DNA of 64,000 nt. It comes from Actinoplanes palleronii. GTDB lineage: Bacteria > Actinomycetota > Actinomycetes > Mycobacteriales > Micromonosporaceae. Shown here piece by piece: positions 18,231-26,354 of the stretch; position 1 is the stretch's first letter, and every line of letters starts with the position of its first letter. The position numbers were made by a program, and so were the translations under genes. The notes below the pieces were generated by a model. It was not told the origin of the DNA. It did no database searches and worked only from the letters and a program-made list of their open reading frames with translations. The DNA lies in NCBI RefSeq assembly GCF_016862315.1, contig NZ_BOMS01000033.1:43824-107823 (forward strand), given 5' to 3'.

Positions 18231-18514
18231 CCCACCTCAGGACGGCCGGGTCCGCCTCGCGGGCCCGGCCCAGCCGATGCGCGGCGAGAAACCCGTCGAC
18301 CGCTTTCGACCAGGGAAACCGCTCGGCCTGCGCCCGGGCCGGGGACGGTGAGCACCCGCCCGTACGAGAAATGCTCGTCGGAGGCACCCGGACCCGGCAC
18401 GACCGGGACCGCCCGGTGTCCCGCCTCCTGATATCCCCGGCCGAGTTCCCGCAGCGCGGTGCGCAGACCGCCGGAGGTCGCGTGGGCGAAGTTGGCGATC
18501 CGCACGATGCGCAT
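18231..18514 (-). pseudogene. Internally deleted glycosyltransferase remnant
   Basis: The reverse strand starts at 18514 with MRIVRIANFAHATSGGLRTA and continues RELGRGYQEAGHRAVPVVPG, the typical N-terminus of an actinobacterial GT4 glycosyltransferase. After about 55 residues (near 18335) the reading jumps to another frame that reads RAQAERFPWSKAVDGFLAAH, the kind of sequence found at the C-terminal end of the same family. The roughly 300 residues expected between are missing. The remnant runs into the 3' end of the pectinase gene without its own clear stop. I infer one deletion plus frame loss; the gene cannot make a functional enzyme. Confidence 0.65.
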
Positions 18515-18593
18515 GTGACCAGATCATCGAAAGCCGGGGCCGGCCCGGCAACGCGGCCCTGTCCCCCGGCCGAACTCTCGCTAACCTCTACCC

Positions 18594-20060
18594 GTGATGG
18601 GCAGCGGCGGGACCGCGCACCGGGTGTACAGCGTCGTGGTCTTCGTGATCCTGGCGTCGCTCGACAACGTCGCGATCGGCATCGTGCCCCCGCTGTACGG
18701 CAGCATCGGCGACGACTTCGGCCTCGGCGAGGGCCACATCGCGCTGGCCACCACGATCATGTTCCTGACCAGTGCGGTGGCCGCGATCGGCTGGGCGTAC
18801 GCCGGCGACCGCACCGACCGCAAACCGGTGCTGCTGGCCGGCACCGGGATCTGGATCGCCGGCACCGCCTGGTCCGGCCTGGCCGGTGGTTACGCGTCGT
18901 TCCTCGGTGCGCAGATCGTGGCCGCGGTCGGGCTCGGCGCGGTCGCCTCGGTGAGCTTCTCGGTGGTCAGCGACCTGATCTCGCCGAAGCGCCGGGGACT
19001 GGTGATGAGCTTCTGGGGCCTGTCGCAGGGCGTCGGCACGCTGGCCGGCACCCTGGTCGGCGGGATTCTCGGGCACACCGACTGGCGGCAGCCGTTCCTG
19101 GTCACCGCGGTCGCCGGGTTCGTCGCCGGGGTGGCGTACCTGTTCACCTACAACGTGCCGCGCGGCGACAGCCAGCCGGAGCTGGCCGGGGTGGAGTACG
19201 ACGAGCGGATCCACCACGACCACCTGCCGGTGATCCTGGGCCGGCGCACCAACATCTGGCTGATCCTGCAGGGCGGCACCTCGCAGATCGCGTTCGGCTC
19301 GCTGGTCTGGCTGCCGGTGCTGTTCCGGGCCCGGGCCGAGGACCAGGGCTACTCCACCGGCACCGCGGTGCTGGTGGGCAGCGTGTTCGCGACGATCTTC
19401 CAGCTCGGTGCGGCGCTGTCGATCCTCGGCGGGCTGGCCGGTGACCGGTTGCAACGTCGTACGCCGCGGGGCCGGGCCCTGGTCGCGGCGGTCGGCGTGC
19501 TCGCGGCGGTGCCGTTCTACATCGTGCTGTTCTTCGTCCCGATGACGATCACGGTGCCGGACGGCGCGGCCACCGGCGCGGTGATCCGCGGGGTGCTGGA
19601 CAACGTGGTGACCGAGCCGACCGTCGCGGTCTGCCTGGCCGTCGCGGTCTTCGCGCTGATGCTGACGTCGGCGAACTCGCCGAACTGGTTCGCCATGATC
19701 GCCGACGTGAACCCGCCCGAGCACCGGGGCACCGTCTACAGCCTCGGCAACCTGGTCAACGGCGCCGGCCGGGCCGGCGGCAACGCGCTGGTCGGGGTGG
19801 CCTTCCAGCGGCTGTCCGGCGTGTTCCCGCCGCCGCTGAACTACGCGGTCGGGCTGGCTGCGTTCCAGCTCTTCTTCATCCCCACCGGGATCATGTACTG
19901 GCTGGCCAGCAGGACGGTGGCGGCGGACATGACCGCCACCCACGCCGCCCTGCTGGCCAAGGCGTCCGCGAGGTCAGACCGCGGCCCAGACCGTGACGTC
20001 GGTGGGCACCCGCCCGTCGCCGTCGAGCGGCTCGCTGCTCAGCAGGACCCGGGCACCTGA
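18594..20060 (+). CDS. MFS transporter, Spinster-like
   Basis: This 488-residue major facilitator has about twelve membrane segments. The loop after segment 2 reads GDRTDRKPVLL and the N-terminal half carries WGLSQGVGTLAGTLVGG, similar to Spinster/hexuronate-type transporters. The substrate is unknown. No SD is visible. TAACCT ends six bases before the GTG at 18594, so a leaderless transcript is likely (ATG 18597 is the alternative). The 3' end overlaps the convergent alpha-glucosidase gene by 87 bp, and the overlapping codons encode a hydrophilic tail. Confidence 0.88.
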   Translation: MMGSGGTAHRVYSVVVFVILASLDNVAIGIVPPLYGSIGDDFGLGEGHIALATTIMFLTSAVAAIGWAYAGDRTDRKPVLLAGTGIWIAGTAWSGLAGGYASFLGAQIVAAVGLGAVASVSFSVVSDLISPKRRGLVMSFWGLSQGVGTLAGTLVGGILGHTDWRQPFLVTAVAGFVAGVAYLFTYNVPRGDSQPELAGVEYDERIHHDHLPVILGRRTNIWLILQGGTSQIAFGSLVWLPVLFRARAEDQGYSTGTAVLVGSVFATIFQLGAALSILGGLAGDRLQRRTPRGRALVAAVGVLAAVPFYIVLFFVPMTITVPDGAATGAVIRGVLDNVVTEPTVAVCLAVAVFALMLTSANSPNWFAMIADVNPPEHRGTVYSLGNLVNGAGRAGGNALVGVAFQRLSGVFPPPLNYAVGLAAFQLFFIPTGIMYWLASRTVAADMTATHAALLAKASARSDRGPDRDVGGHPPVAVERLAAQQDPGT

Positions 20061-21584
20061 CGGCAGCTCGGCGGCCTCCTGACCGAAGTTGGTCAGCACG
20101 AGGATCTCGCCGTTGCAGAAGGCCAGGACGTCGCCCTCGGTCGCCGACCAGACCAGTGCGCCGTTGCCGAGGTCATGCTCGCGCCGGGCGGCCAGCGCCG
20201 ACCGGTACAGCTCCCAGGTGGAGCCGGCCACGCCGATCTGCCGGTCCAGGGCGTACTCGGCCCAGATCGCCGGCTGCGGCAGCCAGCTGTCGTCGCCCGG
20301 ACCGAACCCGTACGACGGCGCGTCCGCCTCCCACGGGATCGGCACCCGGCAGCCGTCGCGCCCGCGCTCGGTGTGCCCGGACCGTTCCCAGGCCGGATCC
20401 TCCCGGACCTCGTCGGCGAGCGTGGTGTGCTCCGGCAGCCCCAGCTCCTCGCCCTGGTAGAGGTACGCCGAACCGGGCAGCCCCAGCATCAGCAGGCTGG
20501 CCGCCCGGGCCCGGCGCAGGCCCAGCCCGGTGTCCGGCTGCGGGTCGCCGATCCCGATGCCGGGCTTGCGTCCGGTCTCGGCCGGGAAGCCCAGCCGGGA
20601 CGCGTGCCGGACCACGTCGTGGTTGGAGAGCACCCAGGTGGTGGTCGCGCCGACCGCGCCGGTGGCGGCCAGCGAGGAGTCGATCACCGCGCGCAGCTCG
20701 GCGGGCAGCCAGGGCGCTTCCAGGTAGGGGAAGTTGAACGCCTGGTGCATCTCGTCCGGGCGGACGTAGCGGGCCAGCCGCTCCTCGGGCTGCACCCAGG
20801 CCTCGGCGACCAGGATCCGGGCCGGCGAGTAGCCGTCCAGCACGGTGCGCCACTCGCGGTAGATCTCGTGCACGCCCTCCTGGTCCCACATCGGCGGCGG
20901 CGGGCCGACCGGGTCCAGCCCTCCGAGCACCACCGACGGCTGGGTCCAGTCGGTCAGGTCGGCGTCCTTGATCAGGCCGTGCGCCACGTCCACCCGGAAG
21001 CCGTCCACTCCGCGGTCCAGCCAGAACCGCAGGATGTCGAGGAACTCGGCGCGCACCTCGGGGTGGTCCCAGTTCAGGTCGGGCTGGGAGACGTCGAACA
21101 GGTGCAGGTACCACTGGCCGTCGTCGGTCCGCTGCCACGCGGAGCCACCGAAGACGCTCTGCCACGAGTTCGGCGGCTCGGCCCCGTCGCGGAAGATGTA
21201 GCGCTCCCGCTCCGGGCTGCCGGGCGGCGCGGCGAGGGCGGCCCGGAACCAGGCGTGCTCGCTGGAGGTGTGGTTCGGCACCAGGTCGACGATGACCTTC
21301 AGACCGTGGTCGTGTGCCGTGGCGATCAGCTTGTCGGCGTCGCCGAGGCTGCCGAAGCGCGGGTCGACGTCGCGGTAGTCGGCCACGTCGTACCCGGCGT
21401 CGTGCTGCGGGCTGACATAGAAGGGTGAGAGCCAGACGGCGTCGATGCCGAGCTCGCGGAGACGGGGCAGGCGCGTGGTGATGCCGGGCAGGTCACCCAT
21501 GCCGTCGCCGTTGGCGTCGGCGAACGAGCGCGGGTAGATCTGGTAGATGACGGCATCGCGCCACCAGGCGTCAGTGGAGGGCAT
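19974..21584 (-). CDS. aglA: GH13 alpha-glucosidase
   Basis: This 536-residue GH13 enzyme hydrolyses alpha-1,4 or alpha-1,6 glucosidic bonds of oligosaccharides. It contains the family regions WWRDAVIYQIYPRSF, DLVPNHTSSEH, the nucleophile motif GFRVDVAH, the acid/base LVAEAWV and the transition-state Asp in SNHDVVRH. No signal peptide is present, so it is cytoplasmic and depends on imported sugars. Its start at 21584 lies close to a duplicated 36-bp unit that forms the 3' end of the HD-domain gene on the same strand. Confidence 0.94.
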   Translation of the reverse strand: MPSTDAWWRDAVIYQIYPRSFADANGDGMGDLPGITTRLPRLRELGIDAVWLSPFYVSPQHDAGYDVADYRDVDPRFGSLGDADKLIATAHDHGLKVIVDLVPNHTSSEHAWFRAALAAPPGSPERERYIFRDGAEPPNSWQSVFGGSAWQRTDDGQWYLHLFDVSQPDLNWDHPEVRAEFLDILRFWLDRGVDGFRVDVAHGLIKDADLTDWTQPSVVLGGLDPVGPPPPMWDQEGVHEIYREWRTVLDGYSPARILVAEAWVQPEERLARYVRPDEMHQAFNFPYLEAPWLPAELRAVIDSSLAATGAVGATTTWVLSNHDVVRHASRLGFPAETGRKPGIGIGDPQPDTGLGLRRARAASLLMLGLPGSAYLYQGEELGLPEHTTLADEVREDPAWERSGHTERGRDGCRVPIPWEADAPSYGFGPGDDSWLPQPAIWAEYALDRQIGVAGSTWELYRSALAARREHDLGNGALVWSATEGDVLAFCNGEILVLTNFGQEAAELPSGARVLLSSEPLDGDGRVPTDVTVWAAV

Positions 21585-21596
21585 GCCATCAGCGTA

Positions 21597-21668
21597 TTCG
21601 GGCGGCTGGGCTCACTCGTCCAGGATGGCGGCTTCGGGCGGCCGGGCTCACTCGTCCAGGATGGCGGC
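21597..21668. repeat. 36-bp tandem duplication of the HD gene 3' end
   Basis: Two head-to-tail 36-bp units (21597-21632 and 21633-21668) differ at one base. On the minus strand each encodes the last six codons and stop of the HD-domain protein. The downstream copy lies after the functional stop. Confidence 0.9.
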
Positions 21669-22367
21669 GAAACGCTCCTCGGCGAGGTCCAGCTGGTCCA
21701 GGATGTGCTCCTTGGCCTGGGTGGAGAGCGGCGTGTCCGGCCGCCCGATCAACTCGCGCAACTTCGGCACCAGCGGGCGGTACTTGGTCGCCGACCGGTG
21801 CGCCTTGTCCAGCGTGGTGTGGATCACGCCGACCCCGTTGTCGGTGAAGTCGGAGATCTTGATGACCCGGGCCCACGGGCTGCGGTCCAAGCTGTCCGCG
21901 ACGTGCTCCCGGTACTGCTCGTGCCGGTCCCGGCGCGGGTCGTACTCCGGGTTCGTGACCGACCGGACCAGATCGGAGACCCGCGGGTTGAACCGGTTCG
22001 CGAGCACGCCCAAGGCCGCTTCAGTGGCTTTTTCGTACGACGTGTCCGGCGGCAGCCCGGCCAACTCGGCCGGATGATCCTCGACCGCGTCGTGCAGCAG
22101 CGCCGCCACCAGCACGTCGACGTCCCGCACCGCGTAGTACCGGATGATCCGGATGGCCACCCGCAGCAGATGGTTCAGATACGGCTCCCGCACCCGCCGG
22201 TCGGCCGCGTGCAGCGTGGTGGCCAGTTCCAGGGCCTCGGTCAACTGTTCCCGTTCCCCGTCGGGGAAGGTCTCCAGCTCCAATCCGAACCGTTGCCGGA
22301 GGCCGGCCTCGCCGTACACCTCGGTGATGGCGTGCAGTGGCATCGAGAGCAGCATTCTTGGTGCCAT
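21648..22367 (-). CDS. HD-domain phosphohydrolase-like protein
   Basis: This 239-residue protein has an HD fold similar to the hydrolase domain of RelA/SpoT. The metal-binding pattern is visible as NHLLRVAIRI, then LLHDAVEDH, and later the VIKISDFTDN segment. It lacks the synthetase, TGS and ACT domains of full-length Rel proteins, so it could be a small (p)ppGpp hydrolase or another nucleotide phosphohydrolase; the substrate is not established. The start at 22367 is the longest option; ATG at 22355 or 22343 is possible. Its 3' end is duplicated in tandem. Confidence 0.85.
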   Translation of the reverse strand: MAPRMLLSMPLHAITEVYGEAGLRQRFGLELETFPDGEREQLTEALELATTLHAADRRVREPYLNHLLRVAIRIIRYYAVRDVDVLVAALLHDAVEDHPAELAGLPPDTSYEKATEAALGVLANRFNPRVSDLVRSVTNPEYDPRRDRHEQYREHVADSLDRSPWARVIKISDFTDNGVGVIHTTLDKAHRSATKYRPLVPKLRELIGRPDTPLSTQAKEHILDQLDLAEERFAAILDE

Positions 22368-22409
22368 GCGGATCAGATATACCGGATCTTCGGCCGTGGC
22401 GGGGAACCC

Positions 22410-23456
22410 TTACGTGCCGGATGTGGCCGGACCCGCGACCGGACCCATCGGACCACCCGGTTCAGCGAACGGCTCCCGGGGGATCAGCGGCGGGATCGGG
22501 GTGACCGTGGGGACGTTCGCCACCACCGGCTCGAACGTCGCCGAGCCGGTCGCGGGGCGGGGCGCCGGCGACGGGCGGCCCGACCCGGCGGCCCGTCCGG
22601 TCGCCACCGCACGGGCGGCCGGGGACATCCGGATCGCGCCGATCGAGCCCTGTCGCAGCGCCCAGGGTTGCGCCGGTTCGGCGTGCACACCGCGCTTCGG
22701 GGTGCCGGCCCCGTCGGTGAACTCCTCCTCGGTCATCGCCTGCAGCGCGCTCAGCGCCACGCCGACGATGGTGGCCGCGGTGATCAGGGTGATCGGCACG
22801 ATCATGGTGAGCGGCCGGATGCCGTTCTGGACCGGGACGATCGCCGGGTCCATCCGTACCGACATGGCGGCCATCCCGGTGTAGTGCATGCCGCAGACCG
22901 CGATCGCCATCACCGCGGCGGCGCCGGCCACCCGGCCCAGACCGCGTACCGAGACGGTGAACCACAGCGCGGTCGTGCAGGCCACGATCGCGATCAGGGC
23001 GGACGCACCGACGAGCATCGGGTCGTAGTGCACCACCGCGGAGAGCCGCATGCCCTCCATCCCGGTGTAGTGCATGGCCAGCACGCCGCCACCGGTCAGC
23101 ACGCCGGCCGCGACCGTCTTGGCCGGGCTGGGCGCGCCGTGCCCGACCACCATCAGCCCGATCCCGACCGTCACCACCGAGAAGAGCAGGCTGAGCAGGG
23201 TGACCGGCAGGTCGTAGCGCACCGGGCTGTCCGGGACGTCGAAGCCGAGCATCGCGGCGAAGTGCATCAGCCAGATGCCACCCCCGCCGATCGCGAAGGC
23301 CGCGATCACCAGCCACCGGTTGCGCCGGCTGCGACTGTGCGCGTTACGGGCCCGCTCGGTGCAGAGCAGCCCGGCGAAAGATCCGAGGTAGGCCAGTAAC
23401 GTCGCAGCTACCGGGTTGAATGCGCCATAGGTGAAGTGGTGAATATGAGCAGCCAC
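22410..23456 (-). CDS. MHYT-domain membrane sensor
   Basis: This 348-residue integral membrane protein has seven predicted helices and three copies of the MHYT-type motif (WLMHFAAML, AMHYTGMEG, GMHYTGMAA). MHYT domains are thought to bind metal and sense a diatomic gas. Unlike many family members it has no GGDEF, EAL or kinase output. Instead the C-terminal 110 residues are Pro/Ala-rich and soluble. It starts with GTG behind GAGGTAAG. How a signal would leave the protein is unclear; a partner protein is likely. Confidence 0.9.
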   Translation of the reverse strand: MAAHIHHFTYGAFNPVAATLLAYLGSFAGLLCTERARNAHSRSRRNRWLVIAAFAIGGGGIWLMHFAAMLGFDVPDSPVRYDLPVTLLSLLFSVVTVGIGLMVVGHGAPSPAKTVAAGVLTGGGVLAMHYTGMEGMRLSAVVHYDPMLVGASALIAIVACTTALWFTVSVRGLGRVAGAAAVMAIAVCGMHYTGMAAMSVRMDPAIVPVQNGIRPLTMIVPITLITAATIVGVALSALQAMTEEEFTDGAGTPKRGVHAEPAQPWALRQGSIGAIRMSPAARAVATGRAAGSGRPSPAPRPATGSATFEPVVANVPTVTPIPPLIPREPFAEPGGPMGPVAGPATSGT

Positions 23457-23570
23457 TGACTTACCTCGCGAAGGTCGGCGTTGGTCCGCGGGGGATTGAG
23501 TCAGACGTCAGCTGTCCTACATCGCACCTTGTGTGCGTTGATGCACCAAAGAGACCGGAAACGCGGGCAA

Positions 23571-23616
23571 CGAAAAACCGGGACCGTCCCGCGTCTGGCG
23601 CGAGGCGATCCCGGTT
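23571..23616 (-). terminator. Rho-independent terminator for the minus-strand operon
   Basis: On the minus strand an 8-bp stem (AACCGGGA/TCCCGGTT) with a long loop is followed by TTTTTCG. It lies 37 bp after the small membrane protein gene and would end the transcript of the nucleotidyltransferase operon. Confidence 0.65.
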
Positions 23617-23652
23617 GCCGATGCCGACAGTTGGGGGTGTGGGGGATGCCGA

Positions 23653-23796
23653 TCAGGTGAAGATGCTGACGCCACCGGGGCCCACGAGCAGGCCGACGAT
23701 GATCAGCACGACACCCCAGAGGATCTGGCGCCGGAACAGCGCGAGGATACCGGCGACGACGAGGATAACGGCGAGAATCCAGAGCAGTAGGTCCAT
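23653..23796 (-). CDS. Small conserved GPGG membrane protein
   Basis: This 47-residue hydrophobic protein starts MDLLLWILAVILVVAGILAL and ends in GPGGVSIFT. Two short membrane helices flank a basic FRRQ turn. Small proteins with the same GPGGxSIF ending are widespread in actinobacteria and have no known function. It lies 47 bp downstream of the metallophosphoesterase gene, so it is probably the last gene of that operon, just before the terminator. Confidence 0.8.
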   Translation of the reverse strand: MDLLLWILAVILVVAGILALFRRQILWGVVLIIVGLLVGPGGVSIFT

Positions 23797-23843
23797 GTCA
23801 CTGCTGGTACCCGATGTCCGAAAATCGAAAACCTGGTTCCGGA

Positions 23844-24596
23844 TCACACATTTACGAGCGCGGTGTCCTTCGTGTCCACGGTGTCGCTGAGCAGCTGATA
23901 CACGTTGTACGCCTGCTTGATGACCGGGTGCGCGACGTTGCGCACCGGCACACCGCCCGGCGTCCGGCCCCGCTCCGAGCCGTGGTGCGCGTGCCCGTGC
24001 AGGGCCAGCGCGGTCGGCGCCTCGTCGATCGCCTGCCCGAGCTGATAACAGCCGAGGAACGCGTAGATCTCCAGCGGTTCCCCGGCCAGTGTCGCCGGGA
24101 CCGGCGCGTAGTGGGTCAGCGCCACCAGCGCGTCGCACTCGATCGATCGGAGTGCCTCGCGCAGGGCGGTGGCGTACCGCTCGCTGGTGCCGACGAAGTC
24201 CTTCATCTCGCGCTCGCCGAAGTTGCTCGCGCAGGCGCCGGCGAACCCGCCGCCGAACCCCTTGGTCCCGGCCACCCCGAGCCGGTGCCCGTTCAGCTCC
24301 AGCACGGTCGTGGTGCCCTCCAGGACGGTGATCCCGGAGTCGGTGAGCACCCGGGTCACGTCGTCCTGCGCGTCGCTCTGATGGTCGTGGTTGCCGAGCA
24401 CCACCACGACCGGCACCCCGAGGCCGCCGAACTCGGTGGCGAAGCACTTCGCCTCGTCCACCGTGCCGTGCCGGGTCAGGTCACCCGCGATCAGCAGCGC
24501 GTCGGCCCGGCCGGGCAGTTCCTCGAGGGCCGGTCGGAACCGGCCCACCACATCCTTGTCCACGTGGACGTCGCCCACGGCGGCGATCCGGATCAT
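23844..24596 (-). CDS. Calcineurin-like metallophosphoesterase
   Basis: This 250-residue cytoplasmic phosphoesterase has the five family blocks: AVGDVHVDK, IAGDLTRHG, VLGNHDHQS, LTHYAP and LHGHAHHGS, which supply the two-metal site. The substrate is unknown. GGAGGAG precedes the ATG at 24596, which overlaps the stop of the BON-like gene by four bases (ATGA). The tight coupling to a nucleotidyltransferase and a BON-like protein suggests that the three act together. Confidence 0.92.
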   Translation of the reverse strand: MIRIAAVGDVHVDKDVVGRFRPALEELPGRADALLIAGDLTRHGTVDEAKCFATEFGGLGVPVVVVLGNHDHQSDAQDDVTRVLTDSGITVLEGTTTVLELNGHRLGVAGTKGFGGGFAGACASNFGEREMKDFVGTSERYATALREALRSIECDALVALTHYAPVPATLAGEPLEIYAFLGCYQLGQAIDEAPTALALHGHAHHGSERGRTPGGVPVRNVAHPVIKQAYNVYQLLSDTVDTKDTALVNV

Positions 24597-24841
24597 GAAA
24601 TCTCCTCCACCTCGGCCGGGGCCTGGGTCCGGGTGATGCCGATGTCGCAGGCGATCTCCAGGTCCGGATAGTGCGCGGTGATCTGCCGGCAGATCTCGTC
24701 GCGTCGCGTCGCGCTCTCCACCTCGCCGCTGAGCACCAGCACGTTCTCCCGGCGCTGCACGGTGACGCCCTGTTCGGCGACCCGGTCGTGCTCGGCGAGC
24801 AGCCGCTGGATCTCGGCTTCCAGATCGATCTGTTTGGTCAT
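24593..24841 (-). CDS. BON-domain-like small protein
   Basis: This 82-residue protein has the alpha/beta pattern of a single BON domain: a helix (DLEAEIQRLLAEHD), a strand pair (GVTVQRRENVLVLSGEVES), then a helix and last strand (ICRQITAHYPDLEI). Most BON proteins are exported, but this one lacks a signal peptide and so is probably cytoplasmic. It lies between the nucleotidyltransferase gene (8-bp gap) and the metallophosphoesterase gene (4-base overlap). An adaptor or nucleotide/phospholipid-binding role is a guess. Confidence 0.8.
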   Translation of the reverse strand: MTKQIDLEAEIQRLLAEHDRVAEQGVTVQRRENVLVLSGEVESATRRDEICRQITAHYPDLEIACDIGITRTQAPAEVEEIS

Positions 24842-24849
24842 CTCTGCCC

Positions 24850-25434
24850 CTACCCTCCTCGGACGACTGCGTCACGGGCCGGGAACGGCACGACGTCGAG
24901 CCGGTCCAGCAGGACCAGGAACGCCTCGGCGTACGGCGACGCGGCGGTCTCCCGCGCCACCCGCTCCCAGTCGATCAGCTCGCGCAGCGAGCGGGCGACC
25001 GGCAGCCCGTGTGCGAAGTCGCAGTGGTGCTGGCTGAAGCTCATCAGCTTGTGGATCATCAGCTGGGTCGCCGACAGCACCGGCATGTAGATCGCCTCGA
25101 CCGAGATCCGCTCGGTGTCGGCAAGTGTCTCGTCGGTGACCGGTGTCTCCACCGGGCGGTAGATCAGATCCACCATCCGGCCCTCTTCGAAGACCTTGAC
25201 CAGCCAGTCCTCCGGCGGTTCCTCGGTCTCGAAGCCGACTCCGGCCAGCTCCTGCAGGGCTCGTTCCTTGTCCTGCTCGCGGATCAGAAAGTCCACGTCG
25301 TGATCGCTGGAGTGCCCGCCGTGTGCGTACACGGCGAAACTCCCGCCCAGTGCGAAGGGGATCTCCGCCGTTTTGAGGGTCGCGGCGACACGCTTCATCG
25401 TGCCGGCCAGCCCCTCGTCGACGCGATGCGGCAT
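24850..25434 (-). CDS. Nucleotidyltransferase (MNT/Pol-beta fold)
   Basis: This 194-residue protein has a Pol-beta-type nucleotidyltransferase core: GGSFAVYAHGG, then DHDVDF with the paired aspartates, and a third acidic candidate in MVDLIYRP. The C-terminal half resembles DUF6036/aminoglycoside-nucleotidyltransferase-like helices. A near-perfect AGGGAGG precedes the ATG. It heads an operon with the BON-like and metallophosphoesterase genes. The substrate is unknown. Opposed transferase and esterase activities in one operon suggest a reversible modification or a nucleotide signal. Confidence 0.88.
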   Translation of the reverse strand: MPHRVDEGLAGTMKRVAATLKTAEIPFALGGSFAVYAHGGHSSDHDVDFLIREQDKERALQELAGVGFETEEPPEDWLVKVFEEGRMVDLIYRPVETPVTDETLADTERISVEAIYMPVLSATQLMIHKLMSFSQHHCDFAHGLPVARSLRELIDWERVARETAASPYAEAFLVLLDRLDVVPFPARDAVVRGG

Positions 25435-25574
25435 GGTGACCTCCCTGTCAGGTGTCCAGTTGGTGACGACTACCCCGAGTGGCCACGCCTTGAACCCCCG
25501 GCGATCATTCTGATCCGCTTCCCGCCGGTCGCACCGTGGACCGCCGGGTGCGATACCCGGCTACCGTCAGTGGG

Positions 25575-26330
25575 ATGTCGTCCCCCGAGCACCTCGCACC
25601 CGGGCGCCCCGGTGATCTGGCCGGCCCGCGCACCATCGCCCTGGTCGGCATCGACGGTTCCGGCAAGACCACCCAGGCCCGGCTGCTCGCCGCCGAGCTC
25701 GCCGCGACCGGCCTTCCCGCGGTCTACCGGCAGAACGCCGGTGGCCGGGCCTGGTTCGGCAAGCGGGCCGTGCGATGGGGCCGCCCGGACGCCGACGCGT
25801 TGCTCGGCCGCCGGGGCATGCTGCTCGTCGAGTCGGTGCTGCGCTGGCTCTCGATCGTCCGGACGCTGCTGCGCCGTGCGCTGCGCCGGGAGATCGCGGT
25901 GATGGACCGCTACGCGTTCTGCCAGTACGCCAGCCTGCGCGCGCGGGGTGCGCGCCCGGCCGCCGAGCGCCGCGCCCGGCTGGCCTACCGGCTGTTCCCG
26001 CACCCCGACGTCACGTTCCTGCTCGCCGTCGACCCGGCGGTGGCCCAGGAGCGGATCGACCGGCGCGGCACCGACCAGGAGTCGATGGAGTACCTGACCG
26101 CCGCCGACCGGGCCTACCGCTCACTGCCGGAGTTCCCGGAGTTCGTGGTGATCGACGCGAACGGCACACCGGACCAGGTGAGCGCCGCGATCCGGGCCGG
26201 TCTGGCGGCCGCCACCCGCCCGGCGGCACCGGCCCCACGCCGGATCCGGGTGCGGACGCTGGTCCTGGCCGGGGTGCCGGTGCTGGCCGGAGCCGCCGTT
26301 CTGGGCTGGCAGCTTGCTGAATCTCTCTAG
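25575..26330 (+). CDS. Thymidylate-kinase-like protein with C-terminal membrane helix
   Basis: This 251-residue protein has a thymidylate kinase fold: P-loop ALVGIDGSGKTTQARLLA, the DR motif AVMDRYAFCQY and a lid-like RIDRRGTDQESMEYL. Unlike the housekeeping dTMP kinase it has a C-terminal hydrophobic helix (VLAGVPVLAGAAVLGW) that would anchor it to the membrane. The substrate may be another nucleotide or sugar phosphate. I chose ATG 25575; the frame is open to 25536. There is no clear SD and a TACCGT element lies just upstream, so it may be leaderless. Confidence 0.82.
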   Translation: MSSPEHLAPGRPGDLAGPRTIALVGIDGSGKTTQARLLAAELAATGLPAVYRQNAGGRAWFGKRAVRWGRPDADALLGRRGMLLVESVLRWLSIVRTLLRRALRREIAVMDRYAFCQYASLRARGARPAAERRARLAYRLFPHPDVTFLLAVDPAVAQERIDRRGTDQESMEYLTAADRAYRSLPEFPEFVVIDANGTPDQVSAAIRAGLAAATRPAAPAPRRIRVRTLVLAGVPVLAGAAVLGWQLAESL

Positions 26331-26331
26331 T

Positions 26332-26352
26332 TCTCTCAAAGATTGCTGAGAG
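26332..26352. terminator. Small hairpin between convergent genes
   Basis: CTCTCA (26333-26338) and TGAGAG (26347-26352) form a 6-bp stem with an 8-nt loop directly after the kinase-like gene. There is no strong T run, so terminator function is tentative. Confidence 0.35.
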
Positions 26353-26354
26353 CG

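Noticed and set aside
16010..19444. A plus-strand frame open for 1144 codons across the pectinase and MFS genes
   Set aside because: It is an off-frame shadow of two well-supported genes with low-complexity Arg/His/Gly content and no domain similarity that I can see.
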